From Candidatus Tenderia sp. (GTDB lineage Bacteria > Pseudomonadota > Gammaproteobacteria > Tenderiales > Tenderiaceae), in NCBI GenBank assembly GCA_030148045.1, contig JASBUE010000161.1, positions 1-6,444 of the forward strand: a stretch of DNA of 6,444 bases. The letters are read 5' to 3'. A model generated the notes under the pieces. It was not told where the DNA came from. It worked only from the letters and a program-made list of their open reading frames with translations, and made no database searches. Positions 1-4,568 of this stretch are shown piece after piece. Position 1 is the stretch's first letter. Each line of letters begins with the position of its first letter. Both the position numbers and the translations under genes were made by a program.

Positions 1-414
1 GGCCACGAACAGGCGTTCGCTATGCAGCACATGGCATTGGGAGGCCACCAGCCTCGCCAACACCCCGCAATAGACACTGTGGCGCCAGAAACTGGCCATG
101 TTAATCGTCTCCACGGGGATCTGGGAAAAGGCGCGCACCGCCGACAGGGCGAGCACCAGATAACGCAGTTCTCGCTCCCCCACCACGGTAATCGCGCGTG
201 AGATAGTGTTGATCTTGGAGGGAAAATTGTAAAAGGCGCTATTGGCCATGCGCAGCAGTTGGGCGGTCAGGGCGGTGTCACGACTGATGACGTCGCCGAT
301 ATCGGCGGCGGAGCTGCGCGGATCGTCCACCAATTCGTTGACACGGACACACACTTCGGGAAGTGAGGCGAGTTTGGCGATCCCCTTGACGAGATCGCTG
401 GCTTGCTTGCTCAT
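1..414 (-). CDS. HDOD-domain signalling protein, N-terminal part (runs off the left edge)
   Basis: The minus strand is open from an ATG at 412-414 to the window edge, giving 138 residues without a stop. The start is well supported: AGGAG (complement of 420-424) lies 5 nt upstream. The protein reads as the start of an HDOD domain: SLPE at residues 17-20, then the signature DVISRDTALTAQLLRMANSA from residue 41, INTISRAITVVGEREL at 68-83, and FWRHS at 109-113, the usual W-x-H-S helix. HDOD domains resemble HD hydrolases but usually lack a full metal site; family members act in signal transduction, often beside chemotaxis, cyclic-di-GMP or regulatory genes. The C-terminal half is outside the window, so any extra output domain or fused GGDEF/EAL cannot be judged. 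It is divergent from the gene at 556. The family call is firm; the specific role is unknown. Confidence 0.88.
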   Translation of the reverse strand, partial: MSKQASDLVKGIAKLASLPEVCVRVNELVDDPRSSAADIGDVISRDTALTAQLLRMANSAFYNFPSKINTISRAITVVGERELRYLVLALSAVRAFSQIPVETINMASFWRHSVYCGVLARLVASQCHVLHSERLFVA

Positions 415-450
415 AGCTGCTCCTGACCTGTATCGAATGCTGACACTCTA

Positions 451-479
451 TTGAAACATCGGCCAACAAACCGTATTTT
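451..479 (+). promoter_or_regulatory. Candidate sigma-70 promoter for the 556-1047 gene
   Basis: TTGAAA at 451-456 (5 of 6 to consensus) is separated by exactly 17 nt from TATTTT at 474-479 (4 of 6). Transcription would begin near 486, about 70 nt before the GTG at 556. This is a by-eye prediction; the -10 overlaps the opposing candidate promoter for the HDOD gene. Confidence 0.4.
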
Positions 480-504
480 TAAACCGGGCGGCAAATAAAC
501 TCAA
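476..504 (-). promoter_or_regulatory. Candidate sigma-70 promoter for the HDOD gene
   Basis: On the minus strand TTGAGT (499-504, 4 of 6) is followed after 17 nt by TAAAAA (476-481, 4 of 6). The start would fall near 469, leaving a leader of about 55 nt that carries the AGGAG ribosome site. The match is modest, and the -10 overlaps that of the plus-strand promoter. Confidence 0.3.
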
Positions 505-555
505 GAAGTGTTTGCCAAGGCCGATCAAAACAGCAGCATGCAGGGAGATCACAGC

Positions 556-1047
556 GTGACACAAAAACCGAACAAAAAACGCGAGATAGACGGGGCGCCG
601 GGGGCCATGATGGCCGCCGATGATCTGCTACAACTTTTGATCGAGCAACTCGATGCCGCTATGGCAGACAACGATACTACCATGGCGGGCCTAATCGACA
701 GCCACAAGCAAATCGCCGCCGATCTCGACCAGTGGCAACAACTGGCGCCTGATGACGACAACTGGCACCAAATCAAGTCGCGTCTGGACCAGCAACTCAA
801 ACAGATGGCGGTAAGGTTTCAACAACATGACAGCTTCAATCAGCGGCTGCAGCATGTGCTGACGGCCATGGCCGCGGCCAAGGCACTAATCGGCGGGAAA
901 AACGACAGCCTCGACCCCGGCCGCTGGGAGCGCCTCGCCGGCCATATCAACGCCAGTTACACGACGGCGGCGGAACACCGCATCCACAGCCACCACGACG
1001 GCGCCAGGCGATTACCATCCACCGGGGAAGACATCGAACTGTTTTGA
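556..1047 (+). CDS. Uncharacterised helical protein with a CheZ-like DxxxQ motif and EDIELF C-terminus
   Basis: I chose the GTG at 556 because GGGAG (543-547) sits 8 nt upstream; the frame is also open to a GTG at 508 and an ATG at 538, but neither has a good ribosome site. The product is 163 residues, has no signal peptide or membrane segment, and is probably almost all helix, with a basic N-terminus (KPNKKRE). Residues 88-101 (FQQHDSFNQRLQHV) carry D92-x-x-x-Q96 in a helix. This spacing resembles the catalytic Asp/Gln pair of CheZ phosphatases (QDFQDLTGQ), which remove phosphate from CheY. The end, after a polar stretch from about residue 145, is EDIELF. I recall similar acidic V/I-ELF endings in small gammaproteobacterial proteins near signalling genes, but cannot name the family. 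It is divergent from an HDOD gene. A receiver-dephosphorylating role is a hypothesis only. That the gene is real is likely, given its ribosome site, fit between neighbours and coding-like composition. Confidence 0.72.
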   Translation: MTQKPNKKREIDGAPGAMMAADDLLQLLIEQLDAAMADNDTTMAGLIDSHKQIAADLDQWQQLAPDDDNWHQIKSRLDQQLKQMAVRFQQHDSFNQRLQHVLTAMAAAKALIGGKNDSLDPGRWERLAGHINASYTTAAEHRIHSHHDGARRLPSTGEDIELF

Positions 1048-1081
1048 CGTATGCGAAGCGATACCGCCCCCCCTTTTTCAC

Positions 1082-1178
1082 TAGGGCCTGTTCACACTAA
1101 TTTCGAAGCAACGCCGCATGGCCCGTTTTGGGGCGCAACCCGACGGCGCTGCTTCGAAATTAGTGTGAACAGGCCCTA
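1082..1178. repeat. MITE-like inverted repeat, copy 1 (near-perfect palindrome, TA-flanked)
   Basis: A 93-bp element (1084-1176) bounded by TA on both sides (1082-1083 and 1177-1178). The left arm 1084-1116 and right arm 1144-1176 are inverted repeats matching at 32 of 33 positions; the outer 27 are perfect, starting GGGCCTGTTCACACTA. A 27-nt centre (1117-1143) contains GGCCCGTTTTGGGGCGC. The element fills the convergent gap between the gene ending at 1047 and purT ending at 1190. No reading frame fits inside, so it would be non-autonomous. Transcribed from either side it would form a very strong hairpin and may end or stabilise both transcripts, although no T-run follows. A second copy lies at 2784-2871. 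Confidence 0.85.
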
Positions 1179-1189
1179 AGAGAAAACTC

Positions 1190-2389
1190 TCAATCCGCCA
1201 CCGGCCGGACCAGGGCGGCCGCCCGTTTGGCGCGCTTTAGCGCCTCGTTGACGGTTTCACCGCCGGCCAGTGCCACCCCCATGCGCCGTTTGACGAAGGC
1301 CTCGGGCTTGCCGAACAGGCGGATCTCGCTGTGCGGTACCTGTAGCGCCCGCTCCAGCCCCTCGAAGCCAATGCCGGACCGGTCCATGCCACCGTAGATC
1401 ACGGCACTGGCCCCCGGGCTGCGCAGCCGGGTATCCACCGGCAGGCCGAGGATGGCGCGGGCGTGCAGTTCAAATTCGCTCTGGTACTGGCTGGCCATGG
1501 TGACCATGCCGGTGTCGTGGGGCCGCGGACTGACCTCGCTGAACCAGACCCGATCGCCCTTGATGAACAACTCCACGCCGAAGAGGCCGCGGCCGCCCAG
1601 GCTGGCGGTCACCGCGGCGGCGATCTCCTGCGCCTGTTTCAGCGCCGTCGGGCTCATGCGCTGCGGCTGCCAGCTCTCCACATAGTCGCCCCGCTGTTGC
1701 AGGTGGCCGATGGGTTCGCAGAAATAGGTCTCGATTTCACCCTCGCCGTTGAGGGCGCGCACCGTCAGCAGGGTGATCTCGAAATCAAAATCGATGAACG
1801 ACTCGATGATGACGCGGCCGCCCCGGACGCGCCCGGCCGACAGGGCGCAATCCCAGGCCCCAACGATGTCCTCCGGCGTCTCGATCAGGGACTGCCCCTT
1901 GCCCGACGAAGACATCACCGGCTTCACCAGACAGGGATAACCGATACCACCATCGATAGCCATCTTGAGCTGGTTGAGGCTGTCGGCAAAGGCGTATCTG
2001 GATGTGGGCAGCTCCAGCTCCTCCGCCGCCAGGCGGCGAATGCCTTCGCGGTTCATGGTCAATTGAGCGGCGCGGGCGGTGGGGATCACCTCGGCCAGCC
2101 CCTCGCGCTCGACCTCGGCCAGGGCGCCGGTGGCGATGGCCTCGATTTCCGGCACCACCAGATGGGGACGCTCCTGTTCGATCAGGCGGCGCAGGGCGGC
2201 AGCGTCGGTCATGTCGATCACATGGGCACGATGGGCCACCTGGTGCCCCGGCGCGTTGGCATAGCGATCGACACCGATCACTTCCACCCCGAGACGCTGC
2301 AGGGCGATGACCACCTCCTTGCCCAGCTCACCGCAACCCAACAGCATGACGCGCGTCGCACCGGGCGACAAGGGGGTGCCGATTTTCAT
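1190..2389 (-). CDS. purT: Formate-dependent phosphoribosylglycinamide formyltransferase (GAR transformylase 2)
   Basis: The 399-residue product is PurT, the cytoplasmic ATP-grasp enzyme that joins formate to GAR using ATP, making FGAR in the third step of purine synthesis. It is a folate-independent alternative to PurN. Length is close to E. coli PurT (392). Visible landmarks: GCGELGKEV at 18-26 (GAR-binding loop), EIEAI at 81-85, R114, K156, the flexible ATP loop SSSGKGQ at 160-166, IIESFIDFDFE at 194-204, the metal-binding acids E273 (GVELF) and E285 (SEVSPRPHDTG), D292, and K361 with R368-R369 near the phosphate site. All positions I could align to known E. coli catalytic residues are kept. 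The ATG at 2387-2389 has AGAGGAG (2397-2403) 7 nt upstream. grxC ends 19 nt before it, so both are probably on one transcript. The downstream end lies 11 nt from the copy 1 repeat. Confidence 0.97.
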   Translation of the reverse strand: MKIGTPLSPGATRVMLLGCGELGKEVVIALQRLGVEVIGVDRYANAPGHQVAHRAHVIDMTDAAALRRLIEQERPHLVVPEIEAIATGALAEVEREGLAEVIPTARAAQLTMNREGIRRLAAEELELPTSRYAFADSLNQLKMAIDGGIGYPCLVKPVMSSSGKGQSLIETPEDIVGAWDCALSAGRVRGGRVIIESFIDFDFEITLLTVRALNGEGEIETYFCEPIGHLQQRGDYVESWQPQRMSPTALKQAQEIAAAVTASLGGRGLFGVELFIKGDRVWFSEVSPRPHDTGMVTMASQYQSEFELHARAILGLPVDTRLRSPGASAVIYGGMDRSGIGFEGLERALQVPHSEIRLFGKPEAFVKRRMGVALAGGETVNEALKRAKRAAALVRPVAD

Positions 2390-2408
2390 GCCATGGCTCC
2401 TCTATTGA

Positions 2409-2708
2409 TCAACCTGAAGCCTGGGCGAGCAGTTCGTCCAGTTCACCGTCATGCTCCAAGGCATAAAGCTCGTTACAGCCGCCAATCGGGCGGCCGTTGA
2501 TGAAGATCTGCGGTACCGTGCAGGCTCCCGGGACGCGCCGCATCATCTCCCGCCTACGCTCCGGCGCGGCATCGATGGAATACTCGACATAATCGACTCC
2601 CTTCCCGTCCAGCAGCTGCTTGGCGTGCACGCAATAGCCGCAGTAACGGCGGGTATAGATCTCGACTTTTGCTTTGGTAGACATGGCTTGGCGATTTGCG
2701 GAGGGCAT
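2409..2708 (-). CDS. grxC: Glutaredoxin 3 (class I, dithiol), CGYC active site
   Basis: A 99-residue glutaredoxin of the GrxC type. It reduces disulfides and glutathionylated proteins in the cytoplasm using glutathione. The active site is C23-G-Y-C26 after VEIYTRRY; the common form is CPYC, so proline is replaced by glycine. The cis-proline glutathione site TVPQIFI is at 64-70 and the second glutathione contact GGCNELY at 76-82; an additional cysteine is at C63. Two starts are possible. The ATG at 2706-2708 has AGGT (2715-2718) 6 nt upstream and is used here. The ATG at 2682-2684 gives 91 residues, nearer the E. coli length of 83, but has no ribosome site. purT follows after 19 nt. Upstream, 164 nt separate it from srkA and include a repeat copy, so it may have its own promoter, though I see no convincing one. 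Confidence 0.94.
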   Translation of the reverse strand: MPSANRQAMSTKAKVEIYTRRYCGYCVHAKQLLDGKGVDYVEYSIDAAPERRREMMRRVPGACTVPQIFINGRPIGGCNELYALEHDGELDELLAQASG

Positions 2709-2783
2709 AATGATACCTGAACGATATAATCCGGCCCTGCAAGTTAGCAGCTTGCCCCCGCTGCTTCAACAGATAAACTGTTC

Positions 2784-2871
2784 TAGGGCCTGTTCACACT
2801 AATTTCGAAGCAGCGTTGCGCCCCAAAACGGGCCAGGCAAGGCACGAAGAGCGTAGTGTGAACAGGCCCTA
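2784..2871. repeat. MITE-like inverted repeat, copy 2 (inverted relative to copy 1, one arm diverged)
   Basis: An 84-bp element (2786-2869) flanked by TA at 2784-2785 and 2870-2871. Its first 30 nt are identical to the reverse complement of copy 1 (same as the copy 1 outer arm through GCAGCG). It then lacks 8 nt, shares the core TTGCGCCCCAAAACGGGCCA, diverges for about 18 nt, and ends in the same TAGTGTGAACAGGCCC. The core shows that it is inserted in the opposite orientation. Outer terminal repeats are perfect over 16 nt. It begins 1 nt after the srkA stop codon and lies between srkA and grxC, where it could form a hairpin in a through-transcript. Confidence 0.83.
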
Positions 2872-2872
2872 A

Positions 2873-3862
2873 TCAACTCATCGCCAAGCCGGGCTCATCA
2901 AATGCCGCCAATTGTTCACGCAAGGCGAGTATCTGCTCCTCCCAGTAACGCGGCTGCGCGAACCAGGGAAAGGCCTGCGGGAAGGCGGGGTCATGCCAAC
3001 GTCGCGCCAGCCAGGCTGAGTAATACATCATGCGCATGGCGCGCAGGGGTTCGACCAAATTCAATTCGAGCGGGTCGAACTCGGCGAACTGCTGATAACC
3101 TTCCATCAACAGGCTCAGCTGCCGCGTCTGCTCATGCCGGCCACCGGAGAGGAACATCCACAGATCTTGGACCACTGGACCGCTGAGGCAGTCGTCCAGG
3201 TCGACGAAGACCGGACCGTGCCCGGTCCACATGATGTTGCCGGCGTGGCAGTCGCCGTGCAGGCGCTGGTAACGCAGGTCGAACGCGGACTCGAATGCCA
3301 GCCACAGGCGCGCCACCACATCTTCGGCAACGCTGCGATAGACAGGCTGTAATGCCTGCGGCACGAAGCCGTGCTCCAGCACATATTGATAGGACTGCAC
3401 CGCCATGCGCTCCACCTCGATGCGCGGGCGATGCTCGAAGCGGGCAGCCCGGCCGACCATGTGGATACGCGCCAGGTAGCGCCCCAGCCAGCGTAGGTGT
3501 TCGTCATTATCCAGTTCGGCATGGCGGCCGCCGACACTTTGGAACAGGGCGAAGCGATAGTCGCGATAGCGAAACAGGGTCTCGCCGCGTTCGTTGCGCA
3601 GCGGCGCCGCCACCGGCACATCGTTTTCCACCAGCTCATGGCTGAAGGCGTGCTCCTCAAGGATGGCTTCGTCATCCCAACGCTGCGGGCGGTAGAACTT
3701 GGCCACCAGCGTCGGAGCCTCTTCGATGCCGACCTGGTAGACACGGTTTTCGTAACTGTTCAGAGCAAGAAGGCGACCGTTGCAGCGCCAACCCTGGCTC
3801 TCCACGGCGTCGAGCACCACATCGGGTTCGAGTCCTGCATAGGGCTTTGTGAAATCGGACAT
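2873..3862 (-). CDS. srkA: Stress response kinase A (YihE/SrkA Ser/Thr protein kinase)
   Basis: With the ATG at 3860-3862 the product is 329 residues, against 328 for E. coli SrkA. The fold is an aminoglycoside-phosphotransferase-type (APH) kinase. In E. coli this cytoplasmic protein is a Cpx-linked kinase reported to protect stressed cells from toxin-driven death. Landmarks: NSYENRVYQ from residue 35, the ATP-contacting lysine in VAKFYRP (K55), SVGGR at 109-113, the catalytic loop HGDCHAGN at 202-209 with D204 and N209, and the metal-binding FVDLDD with D221. The C-terminal EPLRAMRMMYYSAWLARRW is also typical. An in-frame TTG at 3880 would add 6 residues, but it has no ribosome site and overlaps a candidate promoter. 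The chosen ATG also lacks a ribosome site, so the message may be leaderless. It is divergent from apaG. In E. coli the gene precedes dsbA; here the next gene is grxC. Confidence 0.95.
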   Translation of the reverse strand: MSDFTKPYAGLEPDVVLDAVESQGWRCNGRLLALNSYENRVYQVGIEEAPTLVAKFYRPQRWDDEAILEEHAFSHELVENDVPVAAPLRNERGETLFRYRDYRFALFQSVGGRHAELDNDEHLRWLGRYLARIHMVGRAARFEHRPRIEVERMAVQSYQYVLEHGFVPQALQPVYRSVAEDVVARLWLAFESAFDLRYQRLHGDCHAGNIMWTGHGPVFVDLDDCLSGPVVQDLWMFLSGGRHEQTRQLSLLMEGYQQFAEFDPLELNLVEPLRAMRMMYYSAWLARRWHDPAFPQAFPWFAQPRYWEEQILALREQLAAFDEPGLAMS

Positions 3863-3868
3863 GCGGGG

Positions 3869-3897
3869 ATTGTATGCCAATCAGGCCGGCATGGCAT
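3869..3897 (-). promoter_or_regulatory. Candidate srkA promoter giving a leaderless message
   Basis: On the minus strand TACAAT (3869-3874, 5 of 6) is preceded after 17 nt by ATGCCA (3892-3897, 4 of 6). The expected start, 7 nt past the -10, is position 3862, the A of the srkA ATG. No Shine-Dalgarno sequence is visible there. This is a by-eye prediction. Confidence 0.35.
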
Positions 3898-3912
3898 CAG
3901 TATCGTCGAAGG

Positions 3913-4053
3913 GTGCAGACCATGCCGCACTTTTCCCCGGCCGATGGCGCCCTTGCCGCCATTGACGGCGATGAGCCGTTCCTGCGTAAGGGGGTCACCA
4001 TCCAACTCCATGCATTCCAGCCCCTTGCGCCGCACCCCCTCACTTTTTGAGAC
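3913..4053 (-). pseudogene. Possible decayed fragment resembling the C-terminus of a GH94-type glucan enzyme
   Basis: A 47-codon stretch on the minus strand between srkA and apaG reads like protein, with most codons ending in G or C. The pattern EGVRRKGLECMELDGDPL (from residue 5) recalls the C-terminal module of cyclic beta-1,2-glucan synthases and cellobiose phosphorylases, where N-P-x-G-V-x-R-G-V is followed by x-L-D-G. It lacks the usual proline and DDG, and no start or upstream body exists: the frame continues only as the antisense of apaG. If real, it is a leftover from a deleted gene; it could equally be chance open frame. The resemblance is from memory and weak. Confidence 0.2.
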
Positions 4054-4075
4054 AAAACGGCGTGACCTGGATATT
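4047..4075 (+). promoter_or_regulatory. Candidate sigma-70 promoter for apaG
   Basis: TTGAGA at 4047-4052 (5 of 6) is followed by a 17-nt spacer and GATATT at 4070-4075 (4 of 6). The start would be near 4082, with a leader of about 20-30 nt. A competing -10, TAAAAT at 4098-4103 (5 of 6), has no good -35 and would place the start at about 4110-4111, at the second ATG of apaG. Confidence 0.4.
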
Positions 4076-4110
4076 CGAGTAAGGCGGGAATTTGCGTTAA
4101 AATGGGTCCC

Positions 4111-4494
4111 ATGAACACAAAATATCACAAGCAAATTGAAGTTGCCGCCAAGGCCTTCTACATCGAGGATCAGTCGGAACCCGAGGCCGACCGTTTCGTT
4201 TTTGCCTACACCATCACCATCAACAACACCGGCAGGGCGCCCGCCCGCCTGACCCATCGTCACTGGCACATCACCGATGCCAACGGCAAGGTGGAGGAGG
4301 TGCACGGCAAGGGCGTAATCGGCAAGCAGCCCTATCTAAAGCCCGGAGAGATGTTTCAATACAGCAGCGGCGCAATTATCGAAACGCCCGTCGGCGCCAT
4401 GCAGGGTTACTATGACATGCTCTGTGATGACGGCAGTCACTTCCGCGCCACCATCGAACCTTTTACCCTGTCGGTACCGGGCAGCCTCAACTGA
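4111..4494 (+). CDS. apaG: ApaG protein (DUF525 family)
   Basis: The 127-residue product is ApaG, a small soluble protein with a fibronectin-III-like beta-sandwich fold. In Salmonella, mutants in the gene (corD) affect Co2+ resistance and Mg2+ efflux; the biochemical role is not settled. Conserved blocks are FYIEDQS near residue 16, RFVFAYTITINNTGRAP near 30, HWHITDANG, GKGVIGKQPYLKPGE, and the hallmark YSSGAIIETPVGAMQGYY, followed by an acidic DDG turn and FTLSVP. The ATG at 4111 places 8 residues before the first strand, as in E. coli (125 residues). An in-frame ATG at 4102 would add 3; neither has a ribosome site. In E. coli apaG lies between ksgA and apaH; here it stands alone, divergent from srkA and convergent with hrpA. 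Confidence 0.95.
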   Translation: MNTKYHKQIEVAAKAFYIEDQSEPEADRFVFAYTITINNTGRAPARLTHRHWHITDANGKVEEVHGKGVIGKQPYLKPGEMFQYSSGAIIETPVGAMQGYYDMLCDDGSHFRATIEPFTLSVPGSLN

Positions 4495-4513
4495 GCTTCG
4501 TTTTCCCATACAT

Positions 4514-4551
4514 AAAAAAAGGGGGCGCGCACCGATGGTGCAGTCTTTTTT
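4514..4551. terminator. Bidirectional intrinsic terminator between apaG and hrpA
   Basis: A hairpin GCACC-GAT-GGTGC (4529-4541) is followed by six T at 4546-4551, serving apaG on the plus strand. On the other side a run of seven A (4514-4520) becomes a T-run on the minus strand, so hrpA transcripts may also end here. The stem is only 5 bp on the plus side, and an 8-nt GC-rich spacer separates it from the minus-strand T-run, so the plus-strand activity is the better supported. Confidence 0.7.
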
Positions 4552-4568
4552 ATCAGGGACATGGCTGG

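Noticed and set aside
1067..1078. C7T5 tract after the 556-1047 gene
   Set aside because: It looks like a terminator tail but has no matching upstream G-rich arm, so no hairpin forms; the nearby palindrome is a better candidate for ending transcription.
1463..2500. Long plus-strand open frame (345 codons) opposite purT and grxC
   Set aside because: It is antisense to two clear genes, has low-complexity H/Q/G/A-rich content and no recognisable domain; GC-rich codons on one strand commonly keep an opposite frame open.
2725..2730. Perfect TATAAT on the plus strand
   Set aside because: No -35 is seen at the right distance, and the plus strand downstream is antisense to srkA and holds a repeat copy, with no gene to drive.
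2739..2755. Small hairpin GCAAG-(7)-CTTGC upstream of grxC
   Set aside because: A 5-bp stem with a 7-nt loop and no T-run on either strand is too weak for a terminator, and nothing links it to regulation.
3760..4305. Minus-strand open frame of 181 codons across the srkA-apaG gap
   Set aside because: Its first third is antisense of apaG and its end is out of frame with srkA. Only the middle 47 codons look protein-like, and those are reported separately with low confidence.
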